From Deinococcus betulae (GTDB lineage Bacteria > Deinococcota > Deinococci > Deinococcales > Deinococcaceae): a stretch of 64,000 nt of DNA. The DNA lies in the NCBI RefSeq assembly GCF_020166395.1, contig NZ_JAIQXU010000021.1, forward strand, positions 32,349-96,348, written 5' to 3'. The notes under the pieces were generated by a model, which was not told where the DNA came from, made no database searches, and saw only the letters and a program-made list of their open reading frames with translations. Of the stretch, positions 17,368 through 25,984 are shown in pieces; position 1 is the first letter of the stretch, and the number at the start of each line of letters is the position of its first letter. Both the position numbers and the translations under genes were made by a program.

Positions 17368-17496
17368 CGGACTCCGATTGAATCGTTTGCAAAAACGATG
17401 AAATCCGAGCGGAGCGAGAAGGAGAAAAACGGGTTCCGGACGTGGAGTTGGCAAATCGGCGTTTTCCCGATTTGTCAACGAAACAAAGGGAATCCG
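17368..17496. mobile_element. MITE related to the IS630 element
   Basis: The 129-bp element starts CGGACTCCGATT, identical to the first 12 bases of the IS630 element at 3520, and ends GGGAATCCG, an imperfect inverse. It is flanked by TA on both sides. It contains no coding capacity but has two internal hairpins, for example GCAAATCGG/CCGATTTGT around 17450-17475. It is best explained as a non-autonomous derivative moved by that transposase. Confidence 0.75.
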
Positions 17497-17708
17497 TATG
17501 AGTGTACGCCTGCGTGCAGGAGGGAAGATCGACACGATCTTCCCTCAAGATGCTCCACCAGATGGATGGGAACGTATTTGAACAGCAGACGGCTGAGCAA
17601 CAGGGCGACCAGCAGGGCGTTACTCCCCCTCTGATGCGAATACTGTTTGCGGTCGTTGGAGTGTCGTCTGGCCCAGTGGTGAAGAAGCCGGATGACGGCT
17701 CAATTGTG

Positions 17709-17746
17709 ATGGAGACGGTCTCGAGCTATACCGTCTCCATTTTTTG
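17709..17746. terminator. strong stem-loop with T tract
   Basis: ATGGAGACGGT pairs perfectly with ACCGTCTCCAT across a 10-nt loop and is followed by six T residues. This is a good rho-independent terminator reading on the plus strand. It faces the IclR gene, whose 3' end is 50 bp away, and no clear plus-strand gene precedes it, so its own gene may have been lost. Confidence 0.75.
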
Positions 17747-17795
17747 CCTTCTGAGAGCTGCTGACCCGGTCAAGGAGTGATCCCCAAACGAGGTT

Positions 17796-18677
17796 TCAGA
17801 TGGGGTAATTCACGAGGTCATTCCCAACCGAGGACGCCTCTGTGAACGCCAGAACATTCACGCTCTCCAGAATCTGGAGAAAGAACGCCGGGTCGCCCTG
17901 CCATTCCCGCGTGTACCCGAGGTCACGTGAGATCCGCTGCGCCGCCTGATTCAAGAGGCCCAGTTCCTGTTCCAGCACAGCCCGGGACGGAGGCGTGCTG
18001 CGCGAGCGCTCCAGGCCAATAGACGCCACCAGACGGCCGTCCCCCTGAAACACTGGGGCCGCGAGGTCACAGCGGTCGGCCGGCTGCCGGCTGACCTCCA
18101 GCGCCAGCCAGGCTTTGCGGGTCAGGCCATCCAGCAGCTCCTGGTGTGGGCGGGTGTGTGGGTGCTCGGCCCAGAGGCTCGCCAGGACGCTGCGCCGCAC
18201 CTCCTGCGGGGCGAAGGCCAGCAGCACCCGTGAGACCGCCCCCGCCGACAGATCCAGCGCGGCGCCCACCTGCACCCGTTCGGCGGGGTGTTCTGGAGAC
18301 GCCACCACCTCCAGGGTGAGGGCTTCCTGGCTTTCCAGCACAGACCAGCTGACCGCCAACCCCGTCAGGCGGTGCAGGTGCTCCAGGTGGGGCAGCGCGA
18401 GGCGGCGCGAGGGCGAGGACGCCATGGCGTTGGCACTGAGCCGAACGAGCTGACTGCCCAGCCGGTACTGCATGTGGTCACGGCGCAGGAACTGATATTT
18501 CTCTAACACCCGGATGGCGCGCAGACAACTTGCGGAGGGCAGGCCACTGGCCCTCGACAGCCCTGAGAGGGTCCAGACCGGTTCCTTGGCCGTAAAAAAT
18601 GTCAGCAGATAGAGGGGCCGCTCCAGCGTGGGCACGGCCGGATCGTCGGAGGGGTTGGTGGACTGGGCAGGGGACAT
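17796..18677 (-). CDS. IclR-family transcriptional regulator
   Basis: The 293-residue protein has an N-terminal winged helix (LYLLTFFTAKEPVWTLSGLS, then ASGLPSASCLRAIRVLEKYQ) and a C-terminal effector-binding GAF-like domain (GLAVSWSVLESQEALTLEVV, AALDLSAGAVSRVLLAF, APVFQGDGRLVASIGL). IclR proteins usually control catabolic or transport genes in response to small acids or sugars. The ATG at 18677 gives the family's normal length, and an upstream extension looks non-conserved. No neighbouring operon clearly belongs to it. Confidence 0.85.
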   Translation of the reverse strand: MSPAQSTNPSDDPAVPTLERPLYLLTFFTAKEPVWTLSGLSRASGLPSASCLRAIRVLEKYQFLRRDHMQYRLGSQLVRLSANAMASSPSRRLALPHLEHLHRLTGLAVSWSVLESQEALTLEVVASPEHPAERVQVGAALDLSAGAVSRVLLAFAPQEVRRSVLASLWAEHPHTRPHQELLDGLTRKAWLALEVSRQPADRCDLAAPVFQGDGRLVASIGLERSRSTPPSRAVLEQELGLLNQAAQRISRDLGYTREWQGDPAFFLQILESVNVLAFTEASSVGNDLVNYPI

Positions 18678-19250
18678 GGAAAGGCCTGTGTTCAGAGCAG
18701 AAGGGGGTAAGGTCGGCTGACCCCGTTCAGACGACAAGTCTACCTGTTCGTGACCTTCTGGCCGGCTCATCCCTGACCGGTGGCCATGACCCGGTTGCCC
18801 CCCAGGCCCTGGGCCTGGCTGAGCAGGCGTTCTGCGGAGCGCGCAGAGGTGTAGATGCTTCATCACCGAGACTGGAACGCGAGATACGGCGGCCAGCAGC
18901 AGTCGCCAACTTCATAAGTCCAGTGTTGGGTGAGCAGAACTCAGTGCACGGGAAAGGATGCTGAATGACCTGGGTCAGAGGGAGTAGAGAAGTAAGGACG
19001 AGTGATTTCGGCACTTGTTGCATCAGGTGCTCCAGGCGTGCTGATGAAGGTCATTAGATCCTAAGTCATTCTTTTCGATGAATGAAATTATCTTGGCTCT
19101 AGGATCCTTTATCGGTAAAGTTGCCTATACATATTAATTTATTCACACTTTGCTGACATCTACACTCACGTCGTCACCACAACGTTTTTCCTGCACTGCA
19201 CCTGCGGTGGCCCTTTTGTTCGCTCAGTGAACAATTGTCTGGAGGCTCAT
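18678..19250. other. promoter region of the subtilase gene
   Basis: The region holds no gene. From about 19060 to 19150 it becomes markedly AT-rich (for example TATACATATTAATTTATTC), which is the likely promoter area of the subtilase. I did not find a convincing operator. Confidence 0.45.
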
Positions 19251-20879
19251 ATGAATGTACGGCTCGCTACTGGAACCCTTGGCTTGACCCTGCTCCTTGC
19301 TGCTTGTGGACAACAGACCCCGACTGCACAGCAGCCCACTGCTCAGCCTAAACTTCAAGGCTCGCTGCCGACGACCGTGACGCGTACAGCTGCCCCTTTG
19401 CTGGGCACGAGCAACCCTGCAGCCATTCCTGGCCAATACATCGTGGTCCTGAGTGAAGGCGCTGTCAGCAATCTGTCCGTGCAGAGTGCCGGCGGATTGG
19501 TGAGCAGCCTTGGTCTGAACCCGCAGGGCGTGACGATTCAGCACGTCTACGGGGCGGCCCTCAACGGCTTTGCCGCCAAACTGAGCGCGCAGAACCTGCA
19601 AACGCTACGCAGTGATCCCCGTGTGAAATACATTGAGCAGGACTCCACCTTCACGGCGAGTGCGACGCAGTCCAATGCCACCTGGGGCATTGACCGTGTT
19701 GATCAGCGCAGCTTGCCGCTCAGCGGCACGTACACTTACGATGTCACGGCAAGCAACGTGACGGCGTACATCATTGACACTGGGATCCGGACGACTCACC
19801 AGCAGTACGGTGGCCGTGCCGTTTGGGGCATCAACCAGACAGGTGACGGTCAGAACACGGACTGTAATGGCCACGGCACTCACGTCGCGGGCACGGTCGG
19901 CAGCACGACCTATGGTGTGGCGAAGAGTGTCAAACTGGTCGCTGTCAAGGTGTTGGGGTGCGACGGTTCTGGTTCCAACAGTGGCATCATTGCGGGTGTC
20001 AATTGGGCGGTCAGCAACAAGAGTGGCCCGGCAGTGGCGAACATGAGCCTGGGTGGCGGCTTCAGCCAGGCCTCCAATGACGCTGTGACCAACGCATACA
20101 ACAAGGGTCTCTTCATTGCGGTAGCCGCTGGCAACAACAATGGCGATGCGTGCCAGATCTCTCCAGCTAGTGCGCCGAATGCATTTACTGTTGGGGCCAC
20201 CACCAAAGCTGACCGCCGGGCCGATCCGCAGGACTGGGGCTATGACCGCAACGGGAACCCTCTGGGCAGCAATTACGGGACCTGTGTGGATATCCTCGCT
20301 CCAGGGACTGGCATTCTCAGCACAGTGAGGACCAGCGATACCTCGGTGGACGATAAGAACTGGAACGGCACCTCCATGGCCACACCCCATGTGACGGGCG
20401 CAGCCGCCCTAGTCCTGTCTGCCAACCCGAGCTACACGCCAGCTCAAGTCGCTTCGGCGCTGAACAACACCGCCACGACAGGCAAGCTGACGAACCTCAA
20501 TGGCAGCCCGAACAAACTGCTGTTCACCAACCCTGGTGGCGGGACCACCCCGACGCCAGACCCTGATCCCACGCCGACCCCCGGCAGCAAGACCTACACC
20601 GGCACCGTGAATGCTGGCCAGTTCAGCTACCAGCCCGGCACAGCAGGCTTTACCTATGCGGGCGGTACCCTGAAAGCGACCCTCACTGGCGCCACCGGCA
20701 CCGACTTTGATCTCTACCTCCTGAAAAAGAACACGAACGGGACCTGGGCCTACGTGGCCGAGAGCGAAACCCCCTCCAGCAGCGAAACCATTACGTACAA
20801 CGCGACCAGCGGCACGTATGTCTGGGGCGTGTATGGGTACGCTGGCAGCGGTCAGTACACCCTCGTCGAAACAAAATAA
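19251..20879 (+). CDS. secreted subtilisin-like serine protease (S8, aqualysin/proteinase K type) with PPC domain
   Basis: The 542-residue protein has a lipoprotein-like signal (GLTLLLAACG), an inhibitor I9 propeptide (PGQYIVVLSEG to VKYIEQD) and an S8 catalytic domain. The triad is Asp176 (YIIDTGI), His208 (NGHGTHVAGTV) and Ser375 (NGTSMATPH), and SPASAPNAFTVGA matches proteinase K relatives. A Pro/Thr/Asp-rich linker (TPTPDPDPTPTPG) joins it to a C-terminal pre-peptidase domain nearly matching that of the metalloprotease at 11533. GGAGG precedes the ATG. Degradation of extracellular protein for nutrition is the likely role. A strong terminator follows. Confidence 0.95.
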   Translation: MNVRLATGTLGLTLLLAACGQQTPTAQQPTAQPKLQGSLPTTVTRTAAPLLGTSNPAAIPGQYIVVLSEGAVSNLSVQSAGGLVSSLGLNPQGVTIQHVYGAALNGFAAKLSAQNLQTLRSDPRVKYIEQDSTFTASATQSNATWGIDRVDQRSLPLSGTYTYDVTASNVTAYIIDTGIRTTHQQYGGRAVWGINQTGDGQNTDCNGHGTHVAGTVGSTTYGVAKSVKLVAVKVLGCDGSGSNSGIIAGVNWAVSNKSGPAVANMSLGGGFSQASNDAVTNAYNKGLFIAVAAGNNNGDACQISPASAPNAFTVGATTKADRRADPQDWGYDRNGNPLGSNYGTCVDILAPGTGILSTVRTSDTSVDDKNWNGTSMATPHVTGAAALVLSANPSYTPAQVASALNNTATTGKLTNLNGSPNKLLFTNPGGGTTPTPDPDPTPTPGSKTYTGTVNAGQFSYQPGTAGFTYAGGTLKATLTGATGTDFDLYLLKKNTNGTWAYVAESETPSSSETITYNATSGTYVWGVYGYAGSGQYTLVETK

Positions 20880-20908
20880 TCCTCTCCCAGTGGCGGCTGG
20901 GGACTGGA

Positions 20909-20933
20909 GGGGCACGCCAAGGCGTGCCCCTTA
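20909..20933 (+). terminator. terminator of the subtilase gene
   Basis: GGGGCACGCC and GGCGTGCCCC form a perfect 10-bp stem with a 2-nt loop, followed by TTA, 30 bp after the stop codon. Confidence 0.75.
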
Positions 20934-21071
20934 CTGATTCAGACACCACTGAGAGAGAACCAATCAAACGAAAAACGCTTGTCCGAACTCTTCGCCCCGA
21001 CGTCCCGACATCTTCGCCGAGGTTCTATGAAACGTCACCTGACCGGGTGTGGCAAGTTGTTGGTGCTCAGA

Positions 21072-21112
21072 GGTGCGGCGCGTGGTCTGAAGTTCAGACC
21101 ACGCGCCGCACC
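21072..21112 (-). terminator. 20-bp perfect stem spanning the transposase stop codon
   Basis: GGTGCGGCGCGTGGTCTGAA is followed after one base by its exact complement. The last seven codons and the stop of the transposase lie within one arm. The intact IS6 element at 58109-58141 has the same arrangement with a different sequence, so this is probably the transposase terminator. Confidence 0.7.
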
Positions 21113-21775
21113 ACTTCCTGCCACGTCTTGAACGCAGATTGTTGCTGGTAACGACGATGGCGAGCGCGGACAGTGGAGCGAGCGGCGTGGTGAATGTTCG
21201 AGACTCGAGCGTGCACGCCCGAGAAAGCCCTGTGCTCGTGGTCGTGACCTGAACCCCCGCTGCTGACGTTCGTGTCGTGGTGTGGAGCGGTGAGAGTGCA
21301 GGGTCAGATTTTTGCATCAGGCGGAGGAGATGACTTGGACGTGCTCCACGCTGTGGAGCACAGGAACTTGCCGAAGGGCTGCACCAGAACTCCAGAGCTT
21401 GTCCGTATGGATGACCTCCGGCACGTCGTCCTTCCTCAGCAGCCGGGAGAAGAACGATTGGGCGGCCTCCGTGTCTCGGTGTTGCGGTAACACGACGTCC
21501 AACACGGCGCCATGCTCGTTGACCGCCCGCCAGAGCCAGTGTTTGACGCCGCCGACATCCACGTACAGTTCATCGAGGTGCCACCGGGAACCACGACGTG
21601 GTTCCCGGTGGCGAAGGCGCTGGGCGAAGAGATCGCTGAAGTTGATGCACCAAGTGCGGATAGATTCACGGGTTACGCAGATGCCTGCTCCAACAACAGT
21701 TCTTCGATATCGCGGTCGCTCAGGGTCAATCGGTGGGAGAGCCACACAGCGTACCCAATGACCGCGAGAGGGAAC
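21094..21775 (-). pseudogene. IS6-family transposase, disrupted
   Basis: The best preserved part covers the catalytic core: RWHLDELYVDVGGVKHWLWR with the first Asp, then AVLDVVLPQHRDTEAAQSFF and PEVIHTDKLW with the second. A frameshift separates the N-terminal segment, and a TGA replaces Arg in the segment corresponding to SARCNNL. Downstream the same protein can be followed in shifted frames (SHRSTPRHERQQRGFRSR, then RHRRYQQQSAFKTWQEVVRR). The gene is not functional. Confidence 0.8.
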
Positions 21776-21840
21776 CAGTCGCCGGGGAGCTCCTGGCCGC
21801 TCAACACCGCGTCACCCTACCCCAACACCTTGCCACAACT

Positions 21841-22692
21841 TTACTTCAATGCTCCTCCCGTAATGCCACTGACCAATTGCCGGGAAAACACGGCGTACAG
21901 CACCATAATGGGTACGATGGCCAGCGTCAGAGCCGCCAGAACTGCGTTGTAATCGTTGACGAATTGCCCTAGAAACGCGCTTGCCCCCAGCACTACCGTT
22001 TTGGTCTTCTCGCCTGGTGCCAGGATGAGTGGGAACCACAAGTCATTCCAGATCGGAATCATACTGATGGCTGTCACGGCCCCGATGGCTGGGCGTACCA
22101 GGGGCAGGATGAGAGTGTAGACGCGGTATTCGCTGGCGCCGTCAATCCGGGCCGCCTCTTTCAGATCCCGCGGCACACCCTGCATGAAGGAGCGCAGGAC
22201 AAATACCGCCAGTGGAATGCCCTGCGCCGTGTAGACCAGGATCAGGGCCCAGAGCGTATTGACGAGATGCAGACTGACCATCAAGTTCAAGATGCCCACC
22301 GTCCCCAGGCGAATAGGCACCATGATGCCGATAGATAGGTACAGGGCCAAAAGCGGGTTGAGGCGGAAGCGGTATTCGCTGAGTGCGAAAGCTGCCATGC
22401 TACTCACCAGCACGATCAGCAGCAGAGAACCAACCGTGACGGTCAGGCTATTGAGAAAGAACAAGCCGAAATTTGCGGAACTGGCCACCGTTTTATACCC
22501 TTCGAGTGTGAAGCTCTGTGCGGTGGGCAGCGCAAACGGCTGCGCAAAAATGCTCAGACGGTCCTTGAATGAATTCATGATGATCAGCAGTGTGGGCAAC
22601 GTCGCCAGCAGACTGAACAGCAGAAGACCTGCGTGAGCCAGCACCTGAGCGCGGCGGCCGACCACTGGCGCACTTTGATCTGCGGCGGTCAC
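21841..22692 (-). CDS. carbohydrate ABC transporter permease (MalG-like)
   Basis: The 283-residue membrane protein has six hydrophobic segments and the permease EAA loop DLKEAARIDGASEYRVYTLI plus LPLVRPAIGAV, where it contacts the ATPase. It belongs to the CUT1 group of sugar importers. It overlaps the upstream permease by 4 bp. No ATP-binding subunit is encoded here, so a shared MsiK/MalK-type ATPase elsewhere is expected. An IS6 relic begins 4 bp after the stop, so any further genes of the operon may have been cut off. Confidence 0.9.
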   Translation of the reverse strand: MTAADQSAPVVGRRAQVLAHAGLLLFSLLATLPTLLIIMNSFKDRLSIFAQPFALPTAQSFTLEGYKTVASSANFGLFFLNSLTVTVGSLLLIVLVSSMAAFALSEYRFRLNPLLALYLSIGIMVPIRLGTVGILNLMVSLHLVNTLWALILVYTAQGIPLAVFVLRSFMQGVPRDLKEAARIDGASEYRVYTLILPLVRPAIGAVTAISMIPIWNDLWFPLILAPGEKTKTVVLGASAFLGQFVNDYNAVLAALTLAIVPIMVLYAVFSRQLVSGITGGALK

Positions 22693-23603
22693 AACTCAAC
22701 CTCATTGAGGCGGCGCTGCCACAGCACGAGGTACAGCAACAGGCCGATCAGAATCAGAAGCAGCATAAAGCCGGCCACTGCTGCGCCCATGTGAGGGTCG
22801 CCGGGTTGCAACTGATACCCAAAAAACGTGCGGTAGAACAGCGTCCCCAGGAGATCCGAGGCAAAATTTGGGCCAGCCAGGGCGCCCTGAACGGAATACA
22901 CCAGGTCAAAGGCGTTGAAGTTTCCCACGAAGGTCAGGATGCCTACGATACCGACTGTCGGGAGAATCAGCGGCAATTGGATGCGCCGGAAAATAGTCCA
23001 TGCGCCGGCGCCGTCGAGGCGAGCGGCCTCGTACAGCTCATCAGGAATCCGGACCAAAGCCGCCAAAAAGAGGAGCATGGGAATGCCGATGTTCTGCCAC
23101 ACACTGATCAGTGACAGGGTCGAGAGTGCCGTGTGCTCAAGCCCCAGCCACGGCTGATCCAGCACTTCCAAATGGAGTGGCGTCAAGAGGCCGCGCTGCA
23201 CGCCCCATGCGGGATTCAAAATGAGTTTCCAGACGAAACCGACGATCACCACAGACAACACCGTAGGCGTGAACAGCACTGTGCGGTAAAAGGTGCTGCC
23301 CCGCAGGCGGAAGCTCAGGAGCACCGCCAGCAGTAAGCCCACAGGATTTTGGACCAGCATGTGAATCAGGAAGAAGACAAAGTTATTGGCCGCTGCCTTC
23401 CACAGTGGCCGGGCGTAGAGCTCTGTGGTGAGCAGGCGAGCGTAATTCTCAAAGCCGGCGAAGTGGACGGCCCCTTGAGCTGTCGTGGACTGCAGGGACA
23501 GCCACAGGGACGACAGAATGGGATAGATCATGACCAGTGTGTAAATCAGCAGAGCAGGTGCAAGAAAGACGAAAAGATGCCACGGCAGGGGGCGTCGAGT
23601 CAT
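22689..23603 (-). CDS. carbohydrate ABC transporter permease (MalF-like)
   Basis: The 304-residue protein has six membrane segments and the EAA loop PDELYEAARLDGAGAWTIFR followed by RIQLPLILPTV. It is the partner of the MalG-like permease, with overlapping reading frames (ATGA type). It lies 93 bp after the binding-protein gene, with a strong stem-loop in between. The substrate is not predictable beyond a sugar or oligosaccharide. Confidence 0.9.
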   Translation of the reverse strand: MTRRPLPWHLFVFLAPALLIYTLVMIYPILSSLWLSLQSTTAQGAVHFAGFENYARLLTTELYARPLWKAAANNFVFFLIHMLVQNPVGLLLAVLLSFRLRGSTFYRTVLFTPTVLSVVIVGFVWKLILNPAWGVQRGLLTPLHLEVLDQPWLGLEHTALSTLSLISVWQNIGIPMLLFLAALVRIPDELYEAARLDGAGAWTIFRRIQLPLILPTVGIVGILTFVGNFNAFDLVYSVQGALAGPNFASDLLGTLFYRTFFGYQLQPGDPHMGAAVAGFMLLLILIGLLLYLVLWQRRLNEVEL

Positions 23604-23620
23604 AGGGCTCCTTCAGAGGG

Positions 23621-23651
23621 CGCCGCCCACCCAGGGGTTGGGTGGGCGGCG
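23621..23651 (-). promoter_or_regulatory. intercistronic stem-loop between binding protein and permeases
   Basis: CGCCGCCCACCC and GGGTGGGCGGCG form a perfect 12-bp stem with a 7-nt loop and no T tract. In sugar ABC operons such hairpins commonly stabilise the upstream message or partly terminate, giving more binding protein than permease. The role here is inferred from position. Confidence 0.65.
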
Positions 23652-23696
23652 GATGGAAGCAGTGGAGGCGCGCCTTTTAGGCGCGTTGGCCTGGAT

Positions 23697-24950
23697 TCAC
23701 TTGCCCTTCTGCGGCGCGTACCAGCTGGCGAGATTTTTCTGCACCAGATCGGCGGCGGCCTGCGGGGTCATAGTCCTGTTGAGTAGCTGTGATGAAGCAT
23801 TCCACAGGTCGTTTTCGTTGTTAGGATTGGCATTGCGCGACAGGATCTGGTACGAGGTCCGGAAGCTCTTCCCGCACTGGCTGCGCCACTTCAGAAAGTC
23901 CTGAGCGACCGGGTCTTTGACCGTGTACTTCACGTTCGCCAACGGGAAAAAGCCGGGTAGTGCGTTGGCGTAGAGTGAAGCGAAGGTGTCCGAAGCGACC
24001 CAATTCAGGAAGGTCTTGGCGGCGGCTTGATTCTTGCTCGCCGCGTTGATGCCCATGCCGATGTCGGGATGGTCATCCACCACGCACTTCTGACCTGCAA
24101 TGGAGTACGGCGCGAAAGCCCCGAGGTCCATCTTGGGGTTCATCTGCCGGAAGGTGCCAATGTCCCAGCTGCCGGCCGGATACACGGCGCCCCGCCCCTG
24201 CGCGAACATGTTCTGCGCGTCAGCGTAAGCCAACGCCTGATAGCCACGCGGCAAATAGGGCTGCCAACGGGCGAGCGCCTGCCACGCCTGCAAAAACCCG
24301 CCCTTGTTGTACTGGGCCGCGCCGCTGATCAGGCCCTTGCGCCCGGTCTCGCCCTTCCAGAGGGTCGGCCCGATGTTCTGGAAGCCCATGGTCGCCGCCT
24401 CCCACTGGTCCTTGGTGCCCATGACCAGCGGCTCGTACTTGCCGCCCTGCTTGACCTTGCCCAGCAGCGCCAGGAACTGCGCTTCAGAGGTAGGGGCACT
24501 CAGCCCCAGTTCTTTGAAGACCGCCTTGTTGTACAGGAACCCGTGAATGACTGATGCCATCGGAATACAGAAGGTCGTCTTGCCGTCATCGGTGGACCAG
24601 GCGGCTCGAGCCACTGCATCAAAGTTTTTCAGGCCGCTCAAACCCTTGAGGCTTACTAGCCGTTTAGCCGTATAGAGCTCCAGGCTTTTGTCGAAGGGTC
24701 GACAGGTGATGAGGTCGCCAGCGGTGCCCGCCTTCAGTTTGGCATCCAGTACAGCGTTGTATTCCGGGGGCGCGCTGGGTGAGAAGACGACGTGGATGTC
24801 CGGATGGGACTTCTCAAAAGCGGGAATGATCGTGTCACGCCAGATTCTGAGGTCGTCGTTGCGCCAACTTTCGATGGTCAGTGTCGTCTTTTGAGCTGCG
24901 GCAAGACTGCTGGCGAGAAGAAGCGAAAGGGAAAGCCAGAATCGTTTCAT
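23697..24950 (-). CDS. extracellular solute-binding protein of a sugar ABC transporter (family 1)
   Basis: The 417-residue protein starts with a Sec signal (MKRFWLSLSLLLASSLAAAQ). It shows the periplasmic sugar-binding fold: LTIESWRNDDLRIWRDTIIP, HPDIHVVFSPSAPPEYNAVL, an AYADAQNMFAQGRGAVYPAG core, and a C-terminal helical part. It captures the substrate for the two permeases downstream. GGAGGT lies 3 bp before the ATG region at 24950, which fixes the start. An AT-rich palindrome lies about 46 bp upstream. Confidence 0.9.
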   Translation of the reverse strand: MKRFWLSLSLLLASSLAAAQKTTLTIESWRNDDLRIWRDTIIPAFEKSHPDIHVVFSPSAPPEYNAVLDAKLKAGTAGDLITCRPFDKSLELYTAKRLVSLKGLSGLKNFDAVARAAWSTDDGKTTFCIPMASVIHGFLYNKAVFKELGLSAPTSEAQFLALLGKVKQGGKYEPLVMGTKDQWEAATMGFQNIGPTLWKGETGRKGLISGAAQYNKGGFLQAWQALARWQPYLPRGYQALAYADAQNMFAQGRGAVYPAGSWDIGTFRQMNPKMDLGAFAPYSIAGQKCVVDDHPDIGMGINAASKNQAAAKTFLNWVASDTFASLYANALPGFFPLANVKYTVKDPVAQDFLKWRSQCGKSFRTSYQILSRNANPNNENDLWNASSQLLNRTMTPQAAADLVQKNLASWYAPQKGK

Positions 24951-24995
24951 GCATGACCTCCGCTCCAGGCACAGAAACCTGTGGCGCCGCACCTG

Positions 24996-25007
24996 AAAAT
25001 TAATTTT
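24996..25007. promoter_or_regulatory. AT-rich palindrome upstream of the ABC operon
   Basis: AAAATTAATTTT is a perfect 12-bp palindrome 46 bp before the binding-protein start. It could be an operator or part of the promoter. Evidence is symmetry and location only. Confidence 0.35.
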
Positions 25008-25129
25008 ATCAACCATAGACCAACAGAAAAAAACTTGCAAATGGACGAATGGTCAGCCAAAGGTTGCCGCCTTTTGTGAAGGGTCTGACTGTACCTATAC
25101 GTGTTCAATTCCAGCTCGTTGAGAGCTAA

Positions 25130-25155
25130 GGGTTCAACCTAAATTGTTTGAACCC
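25130..25155. promoter_or_regulatory. inverted repeat GGGTTCAA / TTGAACCC
   Basis: Two 8-bp arms flank a 10-nt spacer between the divergent ABC operon and the secreted protein gene at 25228. It could be an operator acting on either gene, or a transcript hairpin. No T tract follows. Confidence 0.4.
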
Positions 25156-25227
25156 TATGACCTGTAGCCCAACAGGTGTTGGGTCTCTTCTCACTGGTCA
25201 CTTGAGGAGTGCCCACACCCTAGAAAT

Positions 25228-25656
25228 ATGACCTCACGTCCGTATACAGCCCTGGCAGCCCTGCTCTTCTTGGCGCCGGCTTCGCTCTCGTCATCGGCCG
25301 AAGCCCAGGTCATGAACCGGCCACAGGACGTCATCATCAGGTATTACAATGCGCTCGGCCACAAGGACTACGCGGCGGCCTACGCCCTGTGGGACCGCAA
25401 CGGCCAGAACAGCGGCAAGAGCTACGCGGCCTTCAAAAACGGGTTTGCTCAAACGTATGCCACTTATGTTGCTATCACCGGACCCGTGCGGGTTGAGGGC
25501 GCCGCCGGCTCACTGTACGCCACTGTGCCCGTCAAAGTCACGGCCCAACTCAAGACTGGTCAGCAGCAAGCGTTCTCTGGCACCTACGTCGTGCGCAAAA
25601 ACAACACAGGTGCGGGAGTACAGATGTGGCGGATTGACCGCGCAGCACTGCGCTGA
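25228..25656 (+). CDS. small secreted protein, unknown function
   Basis: The 142-residue product has a Sec signal (LAALLFLAPASLSSSAEAQ) and a mature part beginning RPQDVIIRYYNALGHKDYAA. This resembles NTF2-like or DUF4878-type extracellular domains, which often begin with a helix of this kind. It ends with a beta-rich segment (FSGTYVVRKNNTGAGVQMWR). Function is not known. Confidence 0.7.
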   Translation: MTSRPYTALAALLFLAPASLSSSAEAQVMNRPQDVIIRYYNALGHKDYAAAYALWDRNGQNSGKSYAAFKNGFAQTYATYVAITGPVRVEGAAGSLYATVPVKVTAQLKTGQQQAFSGTYVVRKNNTGAGVQMWRIDRAALR

Positions 25657-25676
25657 AGATGGCCTGACCTCAGGCG

Positions 25677-25940
25677 GTTGTCGCAAGTTGCTGAGGCAGA
25701 GTGACGCGGTGATAAGCTTCCTGTTGACCGATTTCCTCTCGCAGTGATCGGCTATGCCGTCTGGCTCTACCATCAGTTCACGCTCAGCTACCGTGACATT
25801 GAGGACCTGCTGCTGGAACAGGGCTTCTGCGTCGCCCATGACTCCATTCGGACTAGGTGCATCAACCTCAGTGATCTCACTGCTCGGGGTCTCCGTCACC
25901 GGGAACCCCGCCCTGGTTCCCGGTGGCATCTGGACGAGAT
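25677..25940 (+). mobile_element. IS6-family left-end fragment
   Basis: The terminus GTCGCAAGTTGCTGAGGCAG is followed by a transposase N-terminal part starting near 25744. It reads IGYAVWLYHQFTLSYRDIED then RHREPRPGSRWHLDEM and breaks off just after the first catalytic Asp. The IS1182 fragment begins at that point, so it probably inserted here. Confidence 0.75.
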
Positions 25941-25984
25941 GCAGATCCTGTCGGCCAATTCATTGATGGGTGCAGACTCTGCAC

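Larger units (their letters stand above)
21048..21837 (-). mobile_element. degenerate IS6-family element
   Basis: Inverted ends TGTGGCAAGTTGTTGG (21048) and the complement of TGTGGCAAGGTGTTGG (ending 21837) enclose a dead transposase gene. The right end lies 4 bp from the stop of the adjacent ABC permease gene. The element is about 790 bp, the normal size for this family. Confidence 0.75.

Noticed and set aside
21072..21112. The 41-bp near-perfect palindrome as a centromere or phage operator
   Set aside because: One arm encodes the end of a transposase, and the intact IS6 element has an equivalent hairpin, so it is an IS terminator.
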